From contig JBNJDJ010000017.1 in NCBI GenBank assembly GCA_051744845.1, positions 1 through 35,739 on the forward strand: a stretch of 35,739 nucleotides of DNA, in the 5' to 3' direction. The position numbers and the translations under genes were made by a program. Below, in pieces: positions 24,614 through 32,552 of the stretch. How positions within the stretch are numbered: the first letter of the stretch is position 1; each line of letters begins with the position of its first letter. This DNA is from JBNJDJ01 sp051744845 (GTDB lineage Bacteria; Bacillota; Clostridia; Peptostreptococcales; Acidaminobacteraceae). The notes beneath the pieces are model-generated. The model saw nothing but the letters and a program-made list of their open reading frames with translations. It was not told the DNA's origin and searched no databases.

Positions 24614-24634
24614 AGTTTAAAAAAGGAGGTAAAT

Positions 24635-25747
24635 TTGGATTATAAATATATGAAAAAAGCATTAAAACTTTCTAAAAAGGCATTAGGTTTTACTAATCCT
24701 AATCCATTAGTAGGGGCAGTAATTGTAAAAAATGGTGAAATAATAGGTCAAGGTTATCATAAGGAATATGGAAAAAATCATGCTGAAGTTAATGCTATTG
24801 AAGATGCTAAAAAAAATGTAAATACTTTAGAAGGTTCAACTATGTATGTTACATTAGAACCTTGTTCGCATTTTGGGAATACTCCCCCGTGTGTAGATGC
24901 AATAATAAAAAATAATATTAAAAAAGTTGTTATTGGAATGAAAGATCCTAATCCATTAGTAGCAGGCAAAGGGATAAAAAAATTAAAAGAAAATAATATT
25001 GAAGTGAAAGTAGGTGTTTTACAAAAGGCATGTAAAAGACTTAATGAAGTATTTATAAATTATATAAAAAATGATACTCCTTTTGTAAATATTAAAGCAG
25101 CTATGACTCTAGATGGTAAAATTGCTAGTAAAACTAATGACTCGAAATGGATTTCATCAGAAAAATCTAGAGAATATGTACATTATTTAAGACAAAAATA
25201 TTCAGCAATTTTAGTAGGAATAAATACTGTTATTTCTGATAATCCTAGATTAACAACAAGACTTGATAATAAAAAAGCAAGTAATCCTATTAGAATAATT
25301 TTAGATACAAAGTGTAGAATTCCAATAGATTCTAAAGTTTTAAAAGTTAATAAAAATAAAAAGACAATACTTATTACTAGTAAGTTAGCAGATGATAAAA
25401 AAATTAAAAGTATCGAAAAGCTAGGGGTTACTGTAAAAAGACTTCCTTTGAAAGATAAACATATTGATATATTAGAAGTAATAACTTATTTAAGTGAAAA
25501 AAATATTGATAGTGTTTTAGTAGAAGGTGGAAGTGAAATTTATTATAGTTTTTTAAAAAATAATTTAGTTGATAAATTAACATTATTTATTTCACCTAAA
25601 ATTATCGGTGGAAGAGAAGCTATTCCTTTTGTAACTGGAGAAGGAAAAGAAAAAATTTCTCAAGGTTTTGAATTAAAAGATTTTCAAGTATCTAAAATTT
25701 CCAATGATCTTTTAATTGAAAGTTATTTAAAAAAGGATGATGATTAA
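24635..25747 (+). CDS. ribD: bifunctional riboflavin deaminase/reductase
   Basis: 370 aa. N-terminal deaminase domain with zinc site HAEVNAIEDA (His and catalytic Glu near 50-52) and EPCSHFGNTPPC (two Cys). C-terminal reductase domain begins NIKAAMTLDGKIASKTNDSKWISS and includes VGINTVISDNPRLTTR and VLVEGGSEIYYSFL. It converts the GTP-derived pyrimidine to the reduced, deaminated ribityl intermediate. The start is TTG at 24635, set by AAAGGAGG five bases before; an ATG five codons in is too far. First gene of the operon, under FMN riboswitch control. Confidence 0.96.
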   Translation: MDYKYMKKALKLSKKALGFTNPNPLVGAVIVKNGEIIGQGYHKEYGKNHAEVNAIEDAKKNVNTLEGSTMYVTLEPCSHFGNTPPCVDAIIKNNIKKVVIGMKDPNPLVAGKGIKKLKENNIEVKVGVLQKACKRLNEVFINYIKNDTPFVNIKAAMTLDGKIASKTNDSKWISSEKSREYVHYLRQKYSAILVGINTVISDNPRLTTRLDNKKASNPIRIILDTKCRIPIDSKVLKVNKNKKTILITSKLADDKKIKSIEKLGVTVKRLPLKDKHIDILEVITYLSEKNIDSVLVEGGSEIYYSFLKNNLVDKLTLFISPKIIGGREAIPFVTGEGKEKISQGFELKDFQVSKISNDLLIESYLKKDDD

Positions 25748-26386
25748 ATGTTTACAGGGATAATTGAAGAAATTGGTAAAGTTAAAGAGTTAAATAGATC
25801 TAGAAATTCAGCTGTTATAGAAATAAATGCTAAAAAAGTTTTAAAAGGTACTAAATTAGGGCAAAGTATTGCTGTAAATGGAATTTGTTTAACTGTTACA
25901 AATATTACAGAAAGTAGTTTTAAAGTAGATGTTATGCCTGAGACAATGAAAAGTTCTAATTTAAAAGATTTGAAAATTAATGAACATGTTAATTTAGAAA
26001 GAGCTATGCAGGTAAATGACAGATTTGATGGTCATATTGTATCAGGCCATGTTGATGGTGTTGGTAAAATAATGAATATAACCAAAAATGAGAATGCTTT
26101 TATTTATAAAATGAAAATAGATAATTCTTTAAATAAATATATTATAAAAAAAGGTTCTATTACTATAGATGGGATTAGTTTAACAGTAGTAGATATAAAA
26201 AATGATGAAGTCAAAGTTTCTATAATTCCGACGACTCAGGATGAAACTATTTTAAAATATAAACAGGTAGGTTCTATAGTTAATATTGAATGCGATATGA
26301 TAGGAAAATATATAGAAAAAATGTTACCTAACAAAGAAAGTAAAAAAATAGATAAAAACTTTTTATCAAAAAATGGTTTTATGTAG
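25748..26386 (+). CDS. ribE: riboflavin synthase alpha subunit
   Basis: 212 aa, in two similar lumazine-binding halves: MFTGIIEEIGKVKEL ... GQSIAVNGICLTVTNI and FDGHIVSGHVDGVGKI ... GSITIDGISLTVVDI. It dismutates two 6,7-dimethyl-8-ribityllumazine to riboflavin. The stop of ribD (TAA) is directly followed by this ATG, giving strong translational coupling. Confidence 0.96.
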   Translation: MFTGIIEEIGKVKELNRSRNSAVIEINAKKVLKGTKLGQSIAVNGICLTVTNITESSFKVDVMPETMKSSNLKDLKINEHVNLERAMQVNDRFDGHIVSGHVDGVGKIMNITKNENAFIYKMKIDNSLNKYIIKKGSITIDGISLTVVDIKNDEVKVSIIPTTQDETILKYKQVGSIVNIECDMIGKYIEKMLPNKESKKIDKNFLSKNGFM

Positions 26387-26395
26387 GAGGTTAAA

Positions 26396-27607
26396 ATGAA
26401 TGATTTTAATTCAATTGACGAAGCAATTGAAGCAATAAAAAATGGTGAAATGGTAGTTGTATTAGATGATGAAGATAGAGAAAATGAAGGCGACCTTTTA
26501 ATGGCAAGCCAAAAAGTTACACCTAAAGCAATAAATTTTATGCTTAAATATGGAAGAGGATTAGTATGTGTTCCGATGGAAGAATCTAAAATAAATAAGT
26601 TAAATTTAAAACCTATGACTTCTAAAAATTCTGATCCTAAAGGAACAGCTTTTACAGTATCAGTAGATTATAAAACAGTAGATACTGGTATTTCAGCACA
26701 TGAAAGAGCTTTGACAATTAAAAAATTAGTTGAAGATGAATCTAAAGAAATGGATTTTACTAAACCAGGTCATATTTTTCCTTTAAAAGCTAAAAAAGGA
26801 GGAGTATTAAATAGAGCAGGACATACAGAAGCAGCAGTTGATTTAGCTAAATTAGCAGGATTAAAACCATCTGGTGTAATATGTGAGATTATTAAAGAAA
26901 ATGGAAAGATGGCTAGAACAGATGATTTACTAAAATTTGCTGATAAACACGATCTTAAAATAATAACAATTGCTGATTTAATTAGTTATAGACGTAAAAG
27001 TGATAATCTAGTTAAACAAGTATCAAAAGCTGACTTACCAACAAAATTTGGTGATTTTAAGATGTATGGATATGTAAATAAAGTAAATAATAAACATCAT
27101 GTTGCATTAGTAAAAGGTGAGATAAATCCTGATGATCCTACATTAGTTAGAGTCCATTCAGAATGCTTAACTGGTGATGCTTTTGGTTCTTTAAGGTGTG
27201 ACTGTGGAGAGCAATTAGAATATGCAATGAAAAAAATTCAGGATGAAGGTAATGGCATTCTTTTATATATGAGACAAGAAGGTAGAGGTATCGGATTAAT
27301 TAATAAGATAAAAGCTTATAATTTACAAGATAAAGGTATGGATACAGTTGAAGCTAATTTAGCATTAGGTTTTGAAGAAGATTTAAGAGATTATGGAATA
27401 GGAGCACAAATTTTAAAAGACTTAGGTGTGAATAAAATAAGATTAATGACTAATAATCCTAAAAAAATGTCTGGTTTGTCAGGATATGGATTAGAAGTTG
27501 TTGAAAGGGTAAAAATACAAATGAATCATAATGAAAGAAATGAATTTTATTTAAAAACTAAGAAAAGTAAAATGGGCCATATTTTAAATTTTAAGGAGGA
27601 GAAGTAA
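26396..27607 (+). CDS. ribBA: DHBP synthase / GTP cyclohydrolase II fusion
   Basis: 403 aa. RibB half (residues ~5-200): EMVVVLDDEDRENEGDLLMASQ with acidic metal ligands, VSVDYKTVDTGISAHERA, RAGHTEAAVDL. RibA half (~205-395): VRVHSECLTGDAFGSLRCDCGEQLEYA with three zinc cysteines, MRQEGRGIGLINKI, and MTNNPKKM. It makes 3,4-dihydroxy-2-butanone 4-phosphate from ribulose 5-phosphate and opens GTP. AGGAGG precedes the ATG, ten bases after ribE. Both active sites look complete. Confidence 0.96.
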   Translation: MNDFNSIDEAIEAIKNGEMVVVLDDEDRENEGDLLMASQKVTPKAINFMLKYGRGLVCVPMEESKINKLNLKPMTSKNSDPKGTAFTVSVDYKTVDTGISAHERALTIKKLVEDESKEMDFTKPGHIFPLKAKKGGVLNRAGHTEAAVDLAKLAGLKPSGVICEIIKENGKMARTDDLLKFADKHDLKIITIADLISYRRKSDNLVKQVSKADLPTKFGDFKMYGYVNKVNNKHHVALVKGEINPDDPTLVRVHSECLTGDAFGSLRCDCGEQLEYAMKKIQDEGNGILLYMRQEGRGIGLINKIKAYNLQDKGMDTVEANLALGFEEDLRDYGIGAQILKDLGVNKIRLMTNNPKKMSGLSGYGLEVVERVKIQMNHNERNEFYLKTKKSKMGHILNFKEEK

Positions 27608-27609
27608 AA

Positions 27610-28074
27610 ATGAAAACATATGAAGGAAAACTTGTAGCTAAGGATGTAAAATTTAGTATTATTGTAGGAAGGTTTAATGAGTTTATAAGTTCTAAATTAT
27701 TAGATGGTGCTATTGATGGACTTAAAAGACATGGTGCTAAAGAAGAGGATATTGAAATAACATGGGTACCAGGAGCTTTTGAGATACCTTTAATTGCTAA
27801 AAAAATGGCTAAAAAAGATAAGTATGGAGCAGTTATTTGTTTAGGAACAGTTATTAGAGGAGCGACACCTCACTTTGATTATGTAGCTAGTGAAGTATCT
27901 AAAGGTGTAGCAAGTGTATCTTTAGAAACAGAAAAACCAGTTATATTTGGTGTATTAACAACTGATACTATTGAACAAGCTATTGAAAGAGCAGGTACAA
28001 AGGCAGGTAATAAAGGATTTGATGCTGCTGCTTCAGCTATAGAAATGGTTAACTTAATGAATAGTATAGAATAA
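27610..28074 (+). CDS. ribH: 6,7-dimethyl-8-ribityllumazine synthase
   Basis: 154 aa, full length. Motifs: IIVGRFNEFISSKLLDGA, WVPGAFEIPLIAKKMA, GTVIRGATPHFDYVASEVSKGV (with the catalytic His) and FGVLTTDTIEQAIERAGTKAGNKG. It condenses the RibD-derived amine with the RibB product to lumazine. Last gene of the operon, two bases after ribBA with its own AAGGAGG, followed by a long-stem terminator. Confidence 0.96.
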   Translation: MKTYEGKLVAKDVKFSIIVGRFNEFISSKLLDGAIDGLKRHGAKEEDIEITWVPGAFEIPLIAKKMAKKDKYGAVICLGTVIRGATPHFDYVASEVSKGVASVSLETEKPVIFGVLTTDTIEQAIERAGTKAGNKGFDAAASAIEMVNLMNSIE

Positions 28075-28109
28075 AGAAAAAATCTTATATGATATTTTAG
28101 ACTTTAGAC

Positions 28110-28158
28110 AAAAATAGTTTATTAGATATTTAAAATTATTTCTAGTAAGCTATTTTTT
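28110..28158 (+). terminator. terminator of the rib operon
   Basis: Arms 28110-28126 and 28141-28157 pair over 17 positions (two as G-U) around a 14-base loop, ending in a T run. Confidence 0.75.
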
Positions 28159-28191
28159 CTATTTAAATTAAAATTTATTAATAATTTAATA

Positions 28192-28220
28192 TTTACAAAG
28201 ATTTAACTTAGATTTAAATA
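28192..28220 (+). promoter_or_regulatory. possible promoter of a small RNA
   Basis: TTTACA (28192-28197), exactly 17 bp, TAAATA (28215-28220). Nothing downstream is coding before the terminator at 28331-28357. Confidence 0.4.
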
Positions 28221-28225
28221 AAAAG

Positions 28226-28357
28226 AGTCTAATAAATGTTACTTTATAAATGAGCAAGGAAAGAAGTAAAAATTAAAAGCTAATAACTGAAATTTATAAT
28301 AGATTAAATCTCCTCATAATCCATAAAAAGGTCTAGCGTAACTGCTAGACTTTTTTT
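28226..28357 (+). ncRNA. candidate small RNA with CUCCUC loop
   Basis: The gap 28075-28447 has no gene. After the rib terminator, a promoter-like pair (28192-28220) leads to about 130 bases ending in a strong intrinsic terminator that is followed straight away by the Fur-family gene's own promoter, so this is a separate transcription unit. A hairpin GATTA (28302-28306)/TAATC (28317-28321) presents CTCCTC (28310-28315) in its loop, complementary to ribosome binding sites of the AGGAG type. That is the usual targeting design of Firmicutes small RNAs. It does not match any riboswitch I know. Confidence 0.4.
28331..28357 (+). terminator. strong intrinsic terminator
   Basis: GTCTAGC (28331-28337), 6-base loop, GCTAGAC (28344-28350), then seven T. 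Confidence 0.95.
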
Positions 28358-28376
28358 GTTTAAAACAAAAAGTTTA

Positions 28377-28405
28377 TTGACATATGTTCTTTTAATGGTT
28401 ATAAT
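28377..28405 (+). promoter_or_regulatory. consensus promoter of the Fur-family operon
   Basis: TTGACA (28377-28382), 17 bp, TATAAT (28400-28405): a perfect sigma-A promoter. Confidence 0.92.
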
Positions 28406-28413
28406 GAACATAT
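28382..28413. repeat. inverted repeat around the -10 (putative operator)
   Basis: ATATGTTC (28382-28389) and GAACATAT (28406-28413) are perfect 8-base arms separated by 16 bases that contain the -10. Position suggests autoregulation by the gene product. Confidence 0.5.
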
Positions 28414-28447
28414 ATTAAAAACATCAACTTTTATTCAAGGAGCTTTT

Positions 28448-28894
28448 ATGATTAAAGAAAAAATTAAAACTAGATTAAATGAAAATGGTTATAGATTTAC
28501 TAATCAAAGAAAAATGATTATTGATTTACTTATGAATACAAATGATCATTTAACAATTAAACAAATTTGTAATTCAATTCAAGACCCTAATTTAGGGCAA
28601 GCTACTGTTTATAGAAATATTAAATTATTTTCAAACTTAGATATTATTAGAAAGTTGAATTTTGGGAAATATGATTTTTATGAACTAGATATGGATAAAA
28701 GAAATCATCATCATTTAATTTGTTCTGAATGTGGGAAAATTTTAGAAATAGATTTTAAATCTTTAATGGATTTAAAAAAAGAAATTCAACAAAAATATGA
28801 TTTTGAAATTAGTTATTGTAATTTAAAATTTTTTGGTATGTGCAAAAATTGCAAAGAAGAAAAAAGGAGAGATAATTATGAAAATAGTTGTTAG
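28448..28894 (+). CDS. Fur-family metal/redox regulator
   Basis: 148 aa. Winged-helix DNA-binding part (YRFTNQRKMIIDLLMNTNDHLTIKQI ... LGQATVYRNIKLFSNLDII), then a metal-binding dimerisation domain with KRNHHHLICSECG and FGMCKNCKEE; the two CxxC pairs form the structural zinc site. Fur, PerR and Zur cannot be told apart safely from sequence; the neighbouring iron-sulfur genes and Fur boxes nearby favour iron or peroxide sensing. AAGGAG precedes the ATG. Its 3' end overlaps the next gene by 17 bases. Confidence 0.9.
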   Translation: MIKEKIKTRLNENGYRFTNQRKMIIDLLMNTNDHLTIKQICNSIQDPNLGQATVYRNIKLFSNLDIIRKLNFGKYDFYELDMDKRNHHHLICSECGKILEIDFKSLMDLKKEIQQKYDFEISYCNLKFFGMCKNCKEEKRRDNYENSC

Positions 28895-29237
28895 TGCTGA
28901 AGGTACAAAAAAAGAATCTAAATTAGACAAAAGGTTTGGTAGAGCTCAACATTTTATATTATTTGATAGTGATAAAAATACTTATGAACTTATTGATAAT
29001 ACAGCTAAACAAGGTGCACATGGTGCTGGGCCAAAAGCAGCTCAATTAGTTATTGAAAATAAAGCAGATGTTTTAATTACAGGGAATTTAGGACCTAAGG
29101 CATATGCTGTAATTTACGAGACTAATATTGAAAGTTATCGTGGTAAAGAAGTTAGTATACAAAAAAATATAGAATATTACTTAGCTAATAAGTTAGAAAA
29201 AATTAAATCTTATGGTCCATCACATGCAGGTAATTAA
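28878..29237 (+). CDS. NifX/ORP-type dinitrogenase iron-molybdenum cofactor domain protein
   Basis: 119 aa. PF02579 fold: MKIVVSAEGTKKESKLDKRFGRAQHFILFD, AQLVIENKADVLITGNLGPKAYAVI, and a C-terminal YGPSHAGN tail. These proteins bind or store metal-sulfur clusters (NifX, orange protein ORP, IssA iron-sulfur storage). GGAGAG precedes the ATG at 28878; an in-frame upstream start at 28833 would overlap most of the Fur zinc motif and has no ribosome binding site. Paired with another copy at the operon's end. Confidence 0.88.
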   Translation: MKIVVSAEGTKKESKLDKRFGRAQHFILFDSDKNTYELIDNTAKQGAHGAGPKAAQLVIENKADVLITGNLGPKAYAVIYETNIESYRGKEVSIQKNIEYYLANKLEKIKSYGPSHAGN

Positions 29238-29248
29238 GGAGGCAGTTT

Positions 29249-30085
29249 GTGAATATAGTATTTTTAAGTGGTAAAGGAGGTACAGGAAAGACAACTGTAT
29301 CGACTAACTTGGCATATCTTAATGAATTTAATTATTATGATTGTGATGTAGAAGAGCCAAATGGTCATATATTTTTAAAACCAAAAATCAATAAAAAACA
29401 AAAGTCTGGTATTTTAAATCCTGAAATTGATCATGAAAAGTGTACTTTATGTGGTGATTGTTCTAAAAATTGTCAATTTGGTGCACTTGCTAATACCGGT
29501 AAAAAGATTATGGTATTTAATGAGTTATGTCATGGTTGTGGAACTTGTAAATTAAGTTGTGATTTTGATGCTATTGAAGAGAAAAAAAGAACTATTGGAT
29601 ATATTGAAAGTGGAAATTATAAAAAAGGTAAATTTGTAAGAGGTATATTAAACTTAAAAGAGCCTATAGCTGTTCCTGTTATACAAGATGTAAAAAATAG
29701 GATGGATTTAAATAAAAATAATATTATTGATTCACCTCCTGGAACTTCATGTACTGTAGTAGAAACACTTGAAGATACAGATTTTGCAGTATTAGTAACG
29801 GAGCCTACTGAATTTGGATTAAGTGATTTAAAAATGGCTATTAATGTAGTAGAAACTATGGAGATTCCTTTTGGAGTTGTAATTAATAGATCTACTAATG
29901 ATGATTATATTATTGAATCTTATTTAAATAAAAATAAATATACTTTAATAGGTAAAATACCATATTCTATGAAAGCTGCTAAATTATATTCTAAAGGTAA
30001 ATTGATGATTGAGGATAGTGAATTAAAAAGTCATTTTAAAAGAGTAAATGATGAATTAATAAAGCAGGTGAAACTAAATGGATGA
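29249..30085 (+). CDS. MinD/Mrp-type P-loop ATPase with ferredoxin insert (first)
   Basis: 278 aa. Deviant Walker A SGKGGTGKTT at 7-16; a 2x[4Fe-4S] ferredoxin insert with CTLCGDCSKNC and CHGCGTCKLSC (residues ~65-110); IIDSPPGTSCTVVETLEDTDFAVLVTEPTEFG is the Walker B and switch region. Related to DVU2103/DVU2104-type ATPases that work with orange protein in Desulfovibrio and to Fe-S carrier ATPases. GTG start set by AAGGAGG. The gene overlaps the next by 8 bases. Function is likely ATP-dependent metal cluster handling. Confidence 0.9.
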   Translation: MNIVFLSGKGGTGKTTVSTNLAYLNEFNYYDCDVEEPNGHIFLKPKINKKQKSGILNPEIDHEKCTLCGDCSKNCQFGALANTGKKIMVFNELCHGCGTCKLSCDFDAIEEKKRTIGYIESGNYKKGKFVRGILNLKEPIAVPVIQDVKNRMDLNKNNIIDSPPGTSCTVVETLEDTDFAVLVTEPTEFGLSDLKMAINVVETMEIPFGVVINRSTNDDYIIESYLNKNKYTLIGKIPYSMKAAKLYSKGKLMIEDSELKSHFKRVNDELIKQVKLNG

Positions 30086-30974
30086 ATTTGATAATATAAT
30101 TAATTCAGAAAATAAAAAAACAACGATAACAGTTGTAAGTGGAAAAGGAGGTACTGGTAAAACTACTATTAGCTCGTCTCTTTCTTATTTGTTAGATAAA
30201 GATTTTGTAAAAGCTGATTGTGATGTTGATGCTTCTAATTTAGGTATAATTTTACAAGGTAAAATTTTAAATAGAAATGATTATACAGGAGCTAAAGTTG
30301 CCAAAATAGACCCAGGAAAATGTATAAGTTGTGGTCAATGTAAAGATGTATGTAGATACGATGCAATTGATTTAGTTGATGAAAGTTATTTGGTAAATCC
30401 GTTAAAATGTGAAGGGTGCAATGCATGTGTTATAAATTGTCCTCAAGAAGCTATTAAATTAAATAAAGAAGTTACTGGAGAAATTTTAGAAAAAAAGACA
30501 AATACAGGAAAATTTTATGGTTCTAAAATGATTCCAGGGGCAGAAGGTTCAGGAAAATTAGTAAGTAAGATTAGACAAGTTGCAAAAAAAGAAGACAAAA
30601 ATATGTTAATTGATGGTTCGCCTGGAGTAGGTTGTTCAGTTATGGCAAGTATAACTGGCAGTGATTATTCAATAATTGTAACCGAACCAACTCAATCAGG
30701 ATATGAAGATTTAATAAGAGTAAATGAAGTTATAGAAAGTTTTGATTCAAAACCATTGGTAGTTATAAATAAATATGATATTAATAAAGATATGAGTAAA
30801 AAGATAAAAGAGGAAGCTAAAAAATTAAATATAGATATACTTGGAAAGATACCATTTGATCCTTTAGTAAATGAAGCTATTAATAACTTAGAACCAGTTG
30901 TAAATTATAAGTCGTCAAAAGCTTCAAAGGCTATAAATAAAATGTATAAAAGATTAATAAGTATTATAGATTAA
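30078..30974 (+). CDS. MinD/Mrp-type P-loop ATPase with ferredoxin insert (second)
   Basis: 298 aa, paralogue of the gene before. Walker A SGKGGTGKTT at 21-30; ferredoxin insert with CISCGQCKDVC and CEGCNACVINC (~75-130); LIDGSPGVGCSVMASITGSDYSIIVTEPTQSG. An N-terminal extension of ~14 residues distinguishes it. The two overlapping paralogues probably form a heterodimer, as in Orp complexes. Followed 11 bases later by the second NifX/ORP-like gene. Confidence 0.9.
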   Translation: MDEFDNIINSENKKTTITVVSGKGGTGKTTISSSLSYLLDKDFVKADCDVDASNLGIILQGKILNRNDYTGAKVAKIDPGKCISCGQCKDVCRYDAIDLVDESYLVNPLKCEGCNACVINCPQEAIKLNKEVTGEILEKKTNTGKFYGSKMIPGAEGSGKLVSKIRQVAKKEDKNMLIDGSPGVGCSVMASITGSDYSIIVTEPTQSGYEDLIRVNEVIESFDSKPLVVINKYDINKDMSKKIKEEAKKLNIDILGKIPFDPLVNEAINNLEPVVNYKSSKASKAINKMYKRLISIID

Positions 30975-30985
30975 AGGAGGAGATT

Positions 30986-31357
30986 ATGAGATTAGCAATA
31001 GCTACAGTTAATGAAAAAGTATCAGCTCATTTTGGACATTGTGATGGATTTACAGTTTATACAATTGAAAATGATAAAGTAAAGGGAAAAGAGTTTTTAA
31101 AAAGTCCACAGCATCAAAGAGGTGTTTTACCAAGATTTTTATCAGATAATAATGTAGATGCAATTGTAGCAGGTGGTATGGGACAAAGAGCTCAAGATTT
31201 ATTTAATCAAAATAATATTAATGTTATTGTTGGTGCAGATGGGGATATAGAAAGTACAGTTAAGAAGTATTTAAATAATGAATTAGCTTCAACTGATTCG
31301 GTTTGTGAAGACCACATGCATTTAAGACAAGATGAAGGCGATTGCGAAGAACATTAG
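30986..31357 (+). CDS. NifX/ORP-type domain protein with metal-ligand tail
   Basis: 123 aa. PF02579 domain: MRLAIATVNEKVSAHFGHCDGF, VLPRFLSDNNVDAIVAGGMGQRAQDLF, and NINVIVGADGDIESTVKKYL. The C-terminal tail CEDHMHLRQDEGDCEEH holds two Cys and three His with acidic residues, a likely extra metal site not present in the first copy. AAAGGAGGAG precedes the ATG. Ends the operon before a strong terminator. Confidence 0.88.
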   Translation: MRLAIATVNEKVSAHFGHCDGFTVYTIENDKVKGKEFLKSPQHQRGVLPRFLSDNNVDAIVAGGMGQRAQDLFNQNNINVIVGADGDIESTVKKYLNNELASTDSVCEDHMHLRQDEGDCEEH

Positions 31358-31368
31358 AATTAAAAATT

Positions 31369-31402
31369 AAGCTTTAAATCTTTTGATTTAAAGCTTTTTT
31401 TT
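31369..31402 (+). terminator. terminator of the Fur-MinD operon
   Basis: 12-base arms AAGCTTTAAATC and GATTTAAAGCTT (31369-31380, 31385-31396) with a 4-base loop and a T run to 31402. Confidence 0.95.
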
Positions 31403-31478
31403 ATATATAATTAAATTAATATTTTTTGGGTATATAAAAATTAGGTTATGCAATATATATTATATTTTGGAGGTTCTA

Positions 31479-32489
31479 ATGATTAAGGTATTAATAGTTG
31501 ATGATTCAAAAAGTATTAGAGATATTTTACAAAAAATAATAGAAACTAGTAAAGATATGAAAGTTGTAGCAAAAGCAAGTAATCCTTATGAAGCAGTTAA
31601 ATTATTAAAAAAATATAATCCGGATGTAATTACATTAGATATTGAAATGCCTGGTATGTCAGGTATTGATTTTTTAAAAAGGCTTATGAATGCTAGACCT
31701 ACTCCAGTAGTTATGATAAGTAGTTTAACTCAAAAAGGAGCTGATGCTACAATTAGAGCTTTAGATTTAGGAGCTATTGATTTTGTTCCTAAGAAAAGAT
31801 TAAATAATAAATTAGATAAAAAAAGATTTATGAGAGAAGTGAAAATGAAAGTTAAAAATGCTAGTTTGGTAAATGTTTCAAAACATAAAAAAGAAACTTC
31901 TAAAAATAAATCATCTAAAAAAAGATTAGCATATAATAAAAAGATTATACTAATTGGAGCTTCAACTGGAGGAGTACAATCAATAAAAAAAATGATACAA
32001 AAATTTCCTAGTCAAACTCCACCAATTTTGATCGTTCAACACATGCCTAAATTTTTTACTAAATCATTTGCAAACTCTTTAGATAATGTCTCAAATATAA
32101 AAGTGAAGGAAGCTAAAAACTTAGAGATTGTTAAGAAGAATACAGCTTATATAGCTCCTGGAGATTATCATATGGGCGTAGCGAAGGAAAAAGGTAAATT
32201 TAAAATTAAAATAAATCAACATAGAAAAGTAAATAGGCATAGACCATCAGTAGATTATACTTTCCATTCAATAAAAAAACACGATGCTTCTAAAACAATA
32301 GGTATTTTACTTACTGGAATGGGAGATGATGGAGCTAGAGGTATGAAATATTTAAAAAATAATGGTGCTACAACTATTGCTGAAAGCGAGAAAACTGCTA
32401 TAATATTTGGAATGCCTCAAAAAGCTATTCAATTAAATGCAGTTGATCATGTTGTTGATTTAGATAAAATAAGTTCTATATTATTTTAA
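31479..32489 (+). CDS. cheB: chemotaxis-specific methylesterase CheB
   Basis: 336 aa. Receiver domain (1-125) with acidic pair DD at 8-9 and phospho-site D54 in ITLDIEMPGMSG; a ~25-residue linker; methylesterase domain with S162 in GASTGGVQ, H188 in VQHMP and D284 in GMGDDGARGM, plus YIAPGDYHMGV and HRPSVDYTFHSI. It demethylates chemoreceptors and can deamidate glutamines. ATG at 31479 (GGAGG upstream) is chosen over an in-frame TTG at 31467. No other che gene is adjacent, so it is an orphan here. Confidence 0.93.
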   Translation: MIKVLIVDDSKSIRDILQKIIETSKDMKVVAKASNPYEAVKLLKKYNPDVITLDIEMPGMSGIDFLKRLMNARPTPVVMISSLTQKGADATIRALDLGAIDFVPKKRLNNKLDKKRFMREVKMKVKNASLVNVSKHKKETSKNKSSKKRLAYNKKIILIGASTGGVQSIKKMIQKFPSQTPPILIVQHMPKFFTKSFANSLDNVSNIKVKEAKNLEIVKKNTAYIAPGDYHMGVAKEKGKFKIKINQHRKVNRHRPSVDYTFHSIKKHDASKTIGILLTGMGDDGARGMKYLKNNGATTIAESEKTAIIFGMPQKAIQLNAVDHVVDLDKISSILF

Positions 32490-32552
32490 TGTTTTTTTAA
32501 TATATAAGTGATATAATGATTTTAGAAAACTAGCGATTAGAGAGGAGTATTT

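Noticed and set aside
28833..28877. Longer N-terminus for the first NifX/ORP protein
   Set aside because: It would begin inside the Fur zinc-binding coding region with no ribosome binding site; ATG at 28878 follows GGAGAG.
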